This document shows, piece after piece, positions 7,503 through 14,679 of a stretch of DNA of 17,545 nucleotides (position 1 is its first letter; each line of letters opens with the position of its first letter). Source of the stretch: Streptococcus sp. GTDB lineage: Bacteria; Bacillota; Bacilli; Lactobacillales; Streptococcaceae. The translations under genes were made by a program, and so were the position numbers. The stretch lies in contig JAPJPE010000015.1 in assembly GCA_030825825.1 (NCBI GenBank), positions 1-17,545 of the forward strand, given 5' to 3'. Below the pieces are notes generated by a model. It was not told the DNA's origin and made no database searches. It saw only the letters and a program-made list of their open reading frames with translations.

Positions 7503-7525
7503 AATTATAGAAAAAATTCTACAAA
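7503..7525 (-). promoter_or_regulatory. Candidate response-regulator binding site, transporter copy
   Basis: The minus strand reads TTTGTAGAA, six bases, then CTATAATT. The same arrangement occurs at 14535-14557 before the glycosidase operon, in both cases with 29 bp to the -10 box. It can be seen as a dyad (TGTAGAA-N4-TTCTATA, one mismatch) or as a direct repeat (TTTGTAGAA and TTTCTATAA, 12-bp period); AraC-type regulators often use direct repeats. Assignment to the island's response regulator is inference. Confidence 0.65.
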
Positions 7526-7541
7526 TTTATGACATAGCTTT

Positions 7542-7589
7542 AAAAAAGAGTAGAAAAGGGTGGTCGTAAAGACAGCTCCTCTTCTACTC
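7542..7589 (-). terminator. Rho-independent terminator after the GH20 gene
   Basis: A 12-bp stem (7548-7559 with 7578-7589, one G-U pair) encloses an 18-nt loop with a small inner pairing and is followed by six T residues on the minus strand. It ends the glycosidase operon. A second 6-bp hairpin without a T tract lies between it and the GH20 stop (7601-7606 with 7615-7620). Confidence 0.8.
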
Positions 7590-7633
7590 CTAGCCACTGT
7601 GGATGAGACTTCTGTCATCCAACTTGGCATTTT

Positions 7634-9514
7634 TTACGTTGTATAAATGGTTGAAGCCGTCGCAATAGTATGCCACTGGTTAGCCGTTGTGGCTGCGAAG
7701 TCCTGATCCCCGTAGAAATCGTTGAATGGCAAGATCTCTACTTCTAGTTCATCGATACGAGGGATTTCGCCTGCTAGGTAGTTTTCAATACGGCTTTCAG
7801 CTCGCTTGATCCGCTGCAAGAGTCCACCCATACGAATATCTACGGTATCCAAACCAAAGACCTTGTTTTCTTTCAACCATTGGTGGCTAAAGAGAGCATG
7901 TAAGTGTTCAATCTGGCTTCTGAGTTTTGGTAATTCTTCCCGAGCAATTTGTTGCAAGCTCTCTTTATCACCTGCTTGATAGGCTTGACGAATGCGTCGT
8001 CCCACATCCACCTTGCCACTTAAAATAGCATTCAACTGGGCCTGAGTTTCGAAAAGATAAGCGTAGACTCCAGCTTTTTCTTTAATGTCAGAAAGAGTCT
8101 CAGCTGCCTGGGCAAAGTGAGGCTTGTCCTGTTCAGGTGTCATGTGCTTGTCAAGGATTGGACAGAGAACATCCTGATAAAAGACATAGCGGTTAGGATT
8201 GATGCCACTGAGATTGTCTGGTAGATCTGGTAAGAGGTTGGCCAAATCCAGCTGCATAAAGTCCTCAACCGATAGACCTGTATTGGTCTTGAAGTGAGCA
8301 GATAAACGCTCTAAATCATTGCGATAGCTGAGCTCGGCCCAAATTTGCAAGCTTGGCAGAATAGAGAACTGAGCTGTTTCACCACCATTATCTCCCCAGC
8401 CCGTCACAATGACTTCTTTAATCTGATTAGCACGGCAGGCTTTATTGGCTTCGATAGCGATGAGACGACTGAAATGGTTGTGTGGTGTGAAACCAATCCA
8501 CTTCCAAGCACCACCTGCAAAGGCAATATCCTGGCTAATCTTGTGGTGGTTACCGAAGTTACGGTTGTATTTTTCCTCGCTATCTTGGTAATAATCCCAG
8601 TAAACCAAGGTCACACGGTCTTTGAGACGGTCAAGATAAACACGAGTTTCTTCTGGAATTTCGACATCACGGTCGTACTGGCCATCTGCTGACATGAGTT
8701 TGAAGAACATATCGCTCCACATCTGGCAGTGGAAACCATACTTGTCTGCGATATCCAGCACGCGCTCCAAATGTTGGCACATAAGGAGGCTACGATCAAC
8801 CACACCGTTTAGGATGAGGTAGCGTCCCAAACCAACTAGGTGAGCTTCATCCATCCCGATATTGACCTTGCGTGTCTGCAGTTTAGACAGAGTGGCAAAC
8901 ATGCCGTCGATTAGGTCGTAAACTTTTTCTTCACCGATGAGGAGAATGTCCTCTACATCACGAAGTTGCTGGACTTCTTTGACACCCCATTTGACAAAGG
9001 CTGATAAGTGAGCCAAGGTCTGGATACATGGTACAAAGGTCATATCAAACTGCTGGGCGTAAGCTTCGATTTCCTGTAATTCTTCAGCAGCATAAGCGCC
9101 ACGGAAATAGCCAAAGTAAGGTTGCCCTTCAATCTGATAGGTGTCTTCCATGTAGAGCTCAAAGGTTGAATAACCCATCAGAGCCAAGACTTCAATCATC
9201 TGCTTGGCTGATGCAACATTTAGAACTGCATTTCGCGAACAGTCCGCCATGTAGGCTAAATCTTCATAAGCCGCTTGTTCTTCAATCTCTACCTTATCAC
9301 CTTCTACCAAATCTGTTGCGAGAACAGACAAGGCGCGATAGAGTTGGTGAGGTTTGCGATAAGTCAATTGATAGCTTCCGCCCTCACCCTTGATAGAAAT
9401 AGAAGCTTGGTCAGACTGAGTGACTGCCACTTCTACATCTGGTAGAGAAATGTGATGTTTTAATGCTTCGATAGCTTGGGCTTGTTTGGGACTAAGTCCT
9501 GTAAAACTTACCAT
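7634..9514 (-). CDS. Cytoplasmic GH20 beta-N-acetylhexosaminidase, GH20C-like
   Basis: This 626-residue glycoside hydrolase removes terminal beta-linked GlcNAc or GalNAc. The adjacent catalytic Asp-Glu pair expected for GH20 is D222-E223 in NIGMDEAHLVG, and YMEDTYQIEG (121-130) is a further family-like segment. There is no signal peptide, so it acts on imported sugars. Its length and features match pneumococcal GH20C rather than the secreted StrH. The start at 9514 is preferred to an upstream extension because AGGAGG lies 7 bp before it; this makes the gene overlap the ROK stop by 7 bp and implies coupled translation. It is the last gene of the glycosidase operon, before a terminator. Confidence 0.9.
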   Translation of the reverse strand: MVSFTGLSPKQAQAIEALKHHISLPDVEVAVTQSDQASISIKGEGGSYQLTYRKPHQLYRALSVLATDLVEGDKVEIEEQAAYEDLAYMADCSRNAVLNVASAKQMIEVLALMGYSTFELYMEDTYQIEGQPYFGYFRGAYAAEELQEIEAYAQQFDMTFVPCIQTLAHLSAFVKWGVKEVQQLRDVEDILLIGEEKVYDLIDGMFATLSKLQTRKVNIGMDEAHLVGLGRYLILNGVVDRSLLMCQHLERVLDIADKYGFHCQMWSDMFFKLMSADGQYDRDVEIPEETRVYLDRLKDRVTLVYWDYYQDSEEKYNRNFGNHHKISQDIAFAGGAWKWIGFTPHNHFSRLIAIEANKACRANQIKEVIVTGWGDNGGETAQFSILPSLQIWAELSYRNDLERLSAHFKTNTGLSVEDFMQLDLANLLPDLPDNLSGINPNRYVFYQDVLCPILDKHMTPEQDKPHFAQAAETLSDIKEKAGVYAYLFETQAQLNAILSGKVDVGRRIRQAYQAGDKESLQQIAREELPKLRSQIEHLHALFSHQWLKENKVFGLDTVDIRMGGLLQRIKRAESRIENYLAGEIPRIDELEVEILPFNDFYGDQDFAATTANQWHTIATASTIYTT

Positions 9515-10377
9515 TGGTTTTCCTCCTGTAACCAGTTGACAAGGGCACCGTAGAGATTGGCATCTGCCTGATAGGTGCATGCTTGGATCACTGGCGCAAT
9601 TGTATATTCTTCATATTTTTCCACAAAAGCGTCTACTGCTTTTTGCACCCCTTTGATAAACTCAGGATTTTGGCTAATAGAACCACCTAGGCTAATGACA
9701 TCAGGGTCGATCAGGTACTGAATATTGAGTAGTCCTTGAGCTAGATTACGATTCATCCGCTCAATGGCTTCTTGGCAAAGGCTATTGCCGGCTGCAGCCT
9801 CTTGGTACACCTTGCGGCCATCCCAATCGGTTTGACCAGATTTTTCGATGACATAGCGAACCATGTTCCCTGTAGAAGCTAGTTGCGACCAGTTGTTAAG
9901 TTTTTCTGCTGGTTCGATGGTTGTCATGTAGCCAAACTCACCACCCAAACCATGGCGGCCACGGTGAAGCTTACCATTGATAATCATAGCCCCACCAATC
10001 CCTGTGCCAATGACAACACAGGCTGCATTTTCAATCTCAGGATGAGCCAGCAGTTCACTAAGTCCAACACAGTTGGCATCATTTTCTAGATGGACAGGGA
10101 GTTGGTGATGAGCAAGCGCTTCATACCATGAAAAACCATGGATGTAAGGAATGGCACTGATCCCCTCAATCACCCCGGTTTCTTGATTAACTGCACCTGG
10201 CACACTCATAGCAATCCCACGATAGTCCTGTTCTGACAAGCGTTGGTCCAACCAAGCCAATAAATCTTCTAGAGTTTCTGGAGTTGGGGTGCTGGTCTTA
10301 TCTAAAATCTTTCCATCAGGAGTTAGACTAGCAAACTTAATACCAGTCCCTCCGATATCAATCGTTGCAATTGTCAT
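9508..10377 (-). CDS. ROK-family sugar kinase
   Basis: This 289-residue protein begins with the nucleotide-binding motif DIGGTGIKF (7-15), followed by END with candidate catalytic base D100, GTGIGGA (124-130) and GEFGY (146-150). It lacks an N-terminal DNA-binding domain, so it is a kinase rather than a ROK repressor. It also lacks the CxCGxxGC zinc cluster found in many ROK kinases. Placement between mannosidase and hexosaminidase genes suggests phosphorylation of mannose, GlcNAc or another released sugar, but the substrate cannot be read from sequence. The ATG at 10377, preceded by AGGTGA, is preferred to a TTG five codons upstream. It ends overlapping the GH20 start. Confidence 0.88.
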   Translation of the reverse strand: MTIATIDIGGTGIKFASLTPDGKILDKTSTPTPETLEDLLAWLDQRLSEQDYRGIAMSVPGAVNQETGVIEGISAIPYIHGFSWYEALAHHQLPVHLENDANCVGLSELLAHPEIENAACVVIGTGIGGAMIINGKLHRGRHGLGGEFGYMTTIEPAEKLNNWSQLASTGNMVRYVIEKSGQTDWDGRKVYQEAAAGNSLCQEAIERMNRNLAQGLLNIQYLIDPDVISLGGSISQNPEFIKGVQKAVDAFVEKYEEYTIAPVIQACTYQADANLYGALVNWLQEENQW

Positions 10378-10390
10378 TGCTTTCACCTGC

Positions 10391-10432
10391 AAAAAGGAGC
10401 GAATCAGCAGTTGGTTCTTACTTTTTCGCTCC
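10391..10432 (-). terminator. Terminator-like hairpin between the GH38 and ROK genes
   Basis: GGAGCGAA (10396-10403) pairs with TTCGCTCC (10425-10432) over a 21-nt loop, with five T residues following on the minus strand. The ROK gene starts 14 bp beyond with no visible promoter. The stem is short and the loop large, so partial termination or an mRNA processing/stability element is more likely than full termination. Confidence 0.4.
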
Positions 10433-10461
10433 TCCTTTCTGTTTGTGTTTACTTTTTGAAA

Positions 10462-13107
10462 TTAAATTTCTTCTTTTTGAATGAGTTCTGTACGAATTTC
10501 CTGTGGTGCCAATAATCCTGTATGGATAGGATATGGGCGTTCCAACAAGTCAAGAATGGTTTGTTGTTTTTCAGACACACGGATATTTTCTTGACTCATG
10601 TTGTAGTAACGAAGGACATAACCTTCTTCATTCTCAGCCACCTTAAAGGCTGTTGGGCAGACTTGTGGCAAGTTCAGTGCCGGATGGTTAAAGAGGCTAC
10701 CCGTTGCTGCAATGCTACCCTCTTGTTTTGCAACTTGAAGAGCTGTAAATGGTACCTGGAAGGCTTTGGCACGACGGAAAGCTGAGAAGCGTTCCTCTGC
10801 TTGGTGACATTCTACTGCAAATTCAACCTCGATATCCCGCAAGCACTGAGCTTCCGGTGTTGGGAAATAGCCCCAGTCACCGAGTTCGCCTGAAGCACGA
10901 AGAAGTGTTATAGCTATAGTGTCGTCTCCAAGGATTTCGTATTCGTGCAACCCTTTATTGGATACGGTCACTCCTTTAACGTCGTCATACAAGCTGACAA
11001 AGGCTTGCTGGTGTTGTGGATTTTCAGGATTTTCCCAAGAAGCTGCTGGTTTATTTGGCCGTGTCACAACTTCATAGATGCTTTCAGAATCATTGCTTGG
11101 ACGTGTGTTATGAGTTTTGACCAAGAGACGGATACGGTGGTCTTTGGCTGTATTGGTGAAGCGCGTCTTGAAGCGAATCTGCGGGTCATCCACAAAGACC
11201 GTCATTTCCGTTTCTAGAGGGATGGTTGTCAGCTCTTCTGAGCGACTTGCCTTACGGTTCATAAACTCGATAATGCCTCTTTGCTCCGCATCCAATTGTT
11301 CATCTGCGCTAACTGGAATAGTCAAATCATGTTTGAGCAAAACCTTAGCATAGCGAGCATTGTTTTCTAGAACCTCATAACCTTTCAGTTGAGCAAAGAT
11401 CGGCTCTGTTCCTTTTGGTTGGAAGTAGATATATTCATTTCCGATATCACCACGATCTTCAAAGCGAAGGAAATCCTCATAAGCCTCATTGGTCGTTTTA
11501 TCATAGAGGGTCAAACCTTCATCGATACTAAGGGTTACAAATGGTGTATCGATCACCCCATTTTGGAACAGACCATCATGATGAGGTGCTTTACCTTCTA
11601 AGAGCTGGAAGGTCGTCCAAGACAAGGCTGCCAAATGAACCGGAACCGTCACGCGCACTTGACGTGCAATATAGGGTTGGCGGAATTTATCCTTAGGCAA
11701 GGTATAGCCAAAACTTGCCCCCAAGTCTTCAATCTCAGCTTCTACAAGATGACCGTCTAAATCTTCTACATGATAGTCTGGCAAGATCAAAGTGGCCATT
11801 TTCTTGAAGCCTTCTGTCGGATGCAACTCCTTAAATGGACAAACCGCTACATCGACAATCGTGCTGACGGTATCCACCTTATCATGCAAGCCTGTATTGA
11901 TGACCGTAAAGAGGTGCTCACTATGAGCTTTTTGAGTCGCTAGTTTACCCTTCCATTCGTTCAGAAGGTTGGTCTTGACAAAGTTTCCAACTTGGTTGAC
12001 CTTGGCAAAACGAACTTCCATTTCACGGTGAACTTCGTCAATACTACAACCACAGATACTATCGTGTGGCGCATTTTGTAAGAGCATCTTCCAGGCATAG
12101 GTCAATTGATCCTTGTGATTGTGGCCACCTGTAAGGATGGTCAAAGGTTCCACCACTTGCTCTAGCAAATTGCTGTTTTCTTGAAAGGCTTGTTTGAGAT
12201 AAACACGTGAAGAAGAGGTATTAGCAAGTGTGTACCAACCATCGGTTTCCTGACTGGTCAATTCTCCCGTAACCGTTGATAATTGTTCAGGAAGCGCACT
12301 TTCCACTGCTTGCACATAGTCATCAAAGGAACTATGGATAAAGGTCACATCAGGGAAAAGCTCATTGGCCACGCGAATAGCTTCACTCAAGTTCCGTTGA
12401 ACCGGTTGGTGGTCGCAACCGTTCATCATCAACCATTGGTTGGTCGATGCATAGTCACGAACGTCTGCCAATTTTTGTTTCCAGAAAGCCAAAGCTTCAT
12501 CTTTATCCACTGGAATTTCATTCCCATTACTGTACCAGTTGGCAAAGAGAATGCCCAATACACGGCTACCATCAGCCCCTTGCCAATACATCTCAGAAAA
12601 TTGAGAAGTAAATTGCTCATCTCCAAGAACTTGGTTGTCAAATCCAATTGGCTTGACACCACGCCCAAAGGCCGCTACGTGAATGCCTGATTTTTGAAGG
12701 ATTTGAGGAGCTTGTCCCATATTTCCAAAGGTGTCTGGGAAATAACCGATCTGAGTATATTTGCCCCATTTGGCACATTCAGCTTGTCCAATCAAGGTAT
12801 TGCGAACATTGGCTTCACTGGAAATCAAGTAATCATCCTGCAAGATATAGAAAGGACCAATCTTGAGCTTGCCTTCGTCGATATAACGCTGCACCTTGTC
12901 GCGATTTTCAGGGCGAATTTCTAAATAGTCATCAAGGACAATGGTTTGTCCATCCAAGTGGAAGCTTTTGAATTCAGGATCATTTTCAAAAAGATCAAAC
13001 AGATTGTCAAACAGTTCCACCAATTGCATGCGGTGGCTTTCAAAAGGTAGATACCACTCACGATCCCAGTGGCTGTGAGAGATGATATGTACAACAACAT
13101 TTTCCAT
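10462..13107 (-). CDS. Cytoplasmic GH38 alpha-mannosidase
   Basis: This 881-residue zinc-dependent alpha-mannosidase has the N-terminal metal-binding segment H11-S-H13-W-D15 and the likely catalytic nucleophile D125 in GYFPDTFGNMG. A further GH38 motif, NAPHDSICGCSIDEVH, lies near residue 350, and beta-rich C-terminal domains follow. No signal peptide is present. Related streptococcal enzymes have been reported to cleave alpha-1,3-mannose, which fits removal of the alpha-1,3 arm of imported N-glycan cores. The start has a GAGG ribosome binding site 8 bp upstream. It follows GH125 by 76 bp and precedes the ROK gene by 84 bp, with hairpins in both gaps. Confidence 0.93.
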   Translation of the reverse strand: MENVVVHIISHSHWDREWYLPFESHRMQLVELFDNLFDLFENDPEFKSFHLDGQTIVLDDYLEIRPENRDKVQRYIDEGKLKIGPFYILQDDYLISSEANVRNTLIGQAECAKWGKYTQIGYFPDTFGNMGQAPQILQKSGIHVAAFGRGVKPIGFDNQVLGDEQFTSQFSEMYWQGADGSRVLGILFANWYSNGNEIPVDKDEALAFWKQKLADVRDYASTNQWLMMNGCDHQPVQRNLSEAIRVANELFPDVTFIHSSFDDYVQAVESALPEQLSTVTGELTSQETDGWYTLANTSSSRVYLKQAFQENSNLLEQVVEPLTILTGGHNHKDQLTYAWKMLLQNAPHDSICGCSIDEVHREMEVRFAKVNQVGNFVKTNLLNEWKGKLATQKAHSEHLFTVINTGLHDKVDTVSTIVDVAVCPFKELHPTEGFKKMATLILPDYHVEDLDGHLVEAEIEDLGASFGYTLPKDKFRQPYIARQVRVTVPVHLAALSWTTFQLLEGKAPHHDGLFQNGVIDTPFVTLSIDEGLTLYDKTTNEAYEDFLRFEDRGDIGNEYIYFQPKGTEPIFAQLKGYEVLENNARYAKVLLKHDLTIPVSADEQLDAEQRGIIEFMNRKASRSEELTTIPLETEMTVFVDDPQIRFKTRFTNTAKDHRIRLLVKTHNTRPSNDSESIYEVVTRPNKPAASWENPENPQHQQAFVSLYDDVKGVTVSNKGLHEYEILGDDTIAITLLRASGELGDWGYFPTPEAQCLRDIEVEFAVECHQAEERFSAFRRAKAFQVPFTALQVAKQEGSIAATGSLFNHPALNLPQVCPTAFKVAENEEGYVLRYYNMSQENIRVSEKQQTILDLLERPYPIHTGLLAPQEIRTELIQKEEI

Positions 13108-13149
13108 GAGTAAAACCTCATCCTAACTTAAATTTAAAAATAGATTTGT

Positions 13150-13183
13150 GATTCTTTTGAAGAATCTGTTGAGCGACAGCTCA
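13150..13183 (-). other. Two small hairpins between the GH125 and GH38 genes
   Basis: GATTCTT (13150-13156) and AAGAATC (13160-13166) form a perfect 7-bp stem with a 3-nt loop. A second 5-bp stem, TGAGC with GCTCA (13170-13183), abuts the GH125 stop. Neither has a T tract, so termination is unlikely. They may affect mRNA cleavage or stability. Confidence 0.35.
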
Positions 13184-14464
13184 TTAACGAATACCCAAGT
13201 AATCCAAGACCAATTCACAGAACATCATGTTGGCCCAAGAGAACCATTCGCGCGAGTATTTAGTCGGATCATCTACGTGGAAGCTTTCGTGCATGACACC
13301 CGTGCCACCATCGCAAGCAACCAACTGATCGAGTAAGAATTTCTTCTCTGCCTTGTCCGTCGTTGTCAATCCTTGGATCGACAGGGCAATCGGCCAGATA
13401 TAGCGGTAGAAAGTATGAGAACTTCCCAGCCCACTTGCGTACTTCCCTTCATAGAAGTAAGGATTTTCAGGGCTCAAAATAGTCCGACGAGTGGCTTGGT
13501 AGACTTCGTCGTCAATCTCGCAGTAGCCCAGATAGGGAGCCGCCAACAAACTTGGTACGTTAGGATCATCCATGATGCTAGCATTTCCCAAACCATCTAC
13601 CTCAAAGGCATAGATCTTCTCGCCCTTGCTGTTAGTCGTGTAGGCGTAATTTTCGATCCCTTCTTGGATTTCAGCTTGCAGACGTTTGGCATCAGCAATG
13701 ATGCTTTCACTATCAGCTAGCTTCAATTCTGCAAATATTTCCTGGACATAACCTAAGACAACCACCGCAAACATATTTGATGGAATCAAGTAGCTATACT
13801 GACAGCAGTCATCACTCGGACGAAAGGCTGACCAAGTCATTCCTGTCACGGCAAATTCTGGACCAAAGCCATCATTCACTAACGTGTCTTCCTTACGATC
13901 CGTATCCCGAACAAAACGATAAGGAGAGTTCTTGTGGTCTTGTTCCACCGTCCAGAGATGAAGAATTTCCTTGGTCGCTGTGACAAAAGTTTCATCAAAC
14001 TGGCTAGTCTCACCAGTTTCTTTCCAAAGGAGATAAGCTAACTGCAAGGGATAGCACAGCGAATCTACTTCATACTTGCGTTCCCAAATCCAGCCATTGA
14101 GATCTGTATGGTCGGTCTCGTGATGCCCCTTCCAGTTCTCTTCAATATTAAAAGAGTTAGCATAGGGATCTTTGAGGATCAAAGTCATCTGACGTTTGAC
14201 CAAACCTGCAATGGTCTGACGCAAGAGAGGATCTCTTTTAGCCACATGAAGATAAGGTCTCAATTGAGCCGTTGAGTCACGCAACCACATAGCTGGGATA
14301 TCCCCAGTCAGCACAAAGGTCGAGCCATCTTCTAAGATTTCAACTGTATTGTCTAAAGTGTCTGTGTAGCAACGTTCAAAGACATCCACCCACTCAGGGT
14401 ACTCCTTGGCACGTTCTGCTACTTGGTCCAGCCATTCTCGCACAATTTCTTTTGAATAGGTCAT
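13184..14464 (-). CDS. Cytoplasmic GH125 exo-alpha-1,6-mannosidase
   Basis: This 426-residue enzyme belongs to the metal-independent GH125 family. Recognisable segments are PAMWLRDSTAQ (57-67), RPSDDCCQY (215-223) with the D218-D219 pair where the general acid is expected, and MHESFHVDDP (391-400) with E393 as the expected general base. Length and motifs match characterised pneumococcal GH125, which removes alpha-1,6-linked mannose from N-glycan cores. There is no signal peptide. It is the first gene of the glycosidase operon, with GAGG 7 bp before the ATG. Its promoter has a good -10 but no recognisable -35, as expected for activator-dependent transcription. Confidence 0.93.
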   Translation of the reverse strand: MTYSKEIVREWLDQVAERAKEYPEWVDVFERCYTDTLDNTVEILEDGSTFVLTGDIPAMWLRDSTAQLRPYLHVAKRDPLLRQTIAGLVKRQMTLILKDPYANSFNIEENWKGHHETDHTDLNGWIWERKYEVDSLCYPLQLAYLLWKETGETSQFDETFVTATKEILHLWTVEQDHKNSPYRFVRDTDRKEDTLVNDGFGPEFAVTGMTWSAFRPSDDCCQYSYLIPSNMFAVVVLGYVQEIFAELKLADSESIIADAKRLQAEIQEGIENYAYTTNSKGEKIYAFEVDGLGNASIMDDPNVPSLLAAPYLGYCEIDDEVYQATRRTILSPENPYFYEGKYASGLGSSHTFYRYIWPIALSIQGLTTTDKAEKKFLLDQLVACDGGTGVMHESFHVDDPTKYSREWFSWANMMFCELVLDYLGIR

Positions 14465-14499
14465 TTATTTCCCTCACACGTATCGATTCTTTCCTATTC

Positions 14500-14505
14500 A
14501 GTATA
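14500..14505 (-). promoter_or_regulatory. -10 box of the glycosidase operon promoter
   Basis: The minus strand has TATACT at 14505-14500, 35 bp before the GH125 start. The hexamer 17 bp upstream is TGTATT, a poor -35. The 29-bp distance to the shared motif is the same as at the transporter promoter, which supports this choice and suggests the promoter needs an activator. Confidence 0.6.
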
Positions 14506-14534
14506 AAAGATTTCAAAAGGGAAATACATACGCA

Positions 14535-14557
14535 AACTATAGCCCTTTTTCTACAAA
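14535..14557 (-). promoter_or_regulatory. Candidate response-regulator binding site, glycosidase copy
   Basis: The minus strand reads TTTGTAGAA, six bases, then CTATAGTT. Sixteen of 17 non-spacer positions are identical to the copy at 7503-7525, and the spacing of 29 bp to the -10 is identical too. It lies between the GH125 and GH92 promoters and could serve both; the distance to the GH92 -10 is 45 bp. Assignment to the response regulator is inference. Confidence 0.65.
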
Positions 14558-14570
14558 ATTTTCCATTTGA

Positions 14571-14584
14571 TAAAAACGCTATCA
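14571..14584 (+). promoter_or_regulatory. cre-like CcpA site A in the divergent control region
   Basis: The sequence TAAAAACGCTATCA matches 13 of 14 positions of TGWAANCGNTNWCA. It lies just upstream of the GH92 -10 region and could repress GH92 and, at a distance, the GH125 operon. Confidence 0.7.
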
Positions 14585-14588
14585 TATT

Positions 14589-14602
14589 TGACAACGCTTT
14601 GA
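14589..14602 (+). promoter_or_regulatory. cre-like CcpA site B in the divergent control region
   Basis: The sequence TGACAACGCTTTGA matches 12 of 14 cre positions and abuts the GH92 -10. It starts 18 bp after site A, so the two sites lie close together over the GH92 core promoter. Confidence 0.55.
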
Positions 14603-14608
14603 TACAAT
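14600..14608 (+). promoter_or_regulatory. Extended -10 promoter of the GH92 gene
   Basis: TGATACAAT forms a -10 TACAAT (14603-14608) with a TGn extension. No convincing -35 lies 17 bp upstream. A TTGACA at 14588-14593 is only 9 bp from this -10; it could instead pair with a poor GAAAAT at 14612-14617. Confidence 0.5.
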
Positions 14609-14679
14609 GAAGAAAATACCACTGCGTGTTCAAAGAAAAACACAGACCATTTAAGGTTGATGAAGAAAAAGGAGACCAG

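Noticed and set aside
9515..9580. N-terminal extension of the GH20 protein
   Set aside because: The extra residues come from the ROK gene in another frame, and a strong AGGAGG site lies 7 bp before the internal ATG at 9514.
14536..14541. TATAGT on the minus strand as the -10 of the GH125 operon
   Set aside because: It lies inside the shared 23-bp motif and the hexamer 17 bp upstream (GGAAAA) is poor. TATACT at 14505-14500 has the spacing seen at the transporter promoter.
14588..14608. TTGACA at 14588-14593 as the -35 of the GH92 -10 TACAAT
   Set aside because: The spacer would be 9 bp, too short for a sigma-A promoter. The TGn extension can explain the -10 without it.
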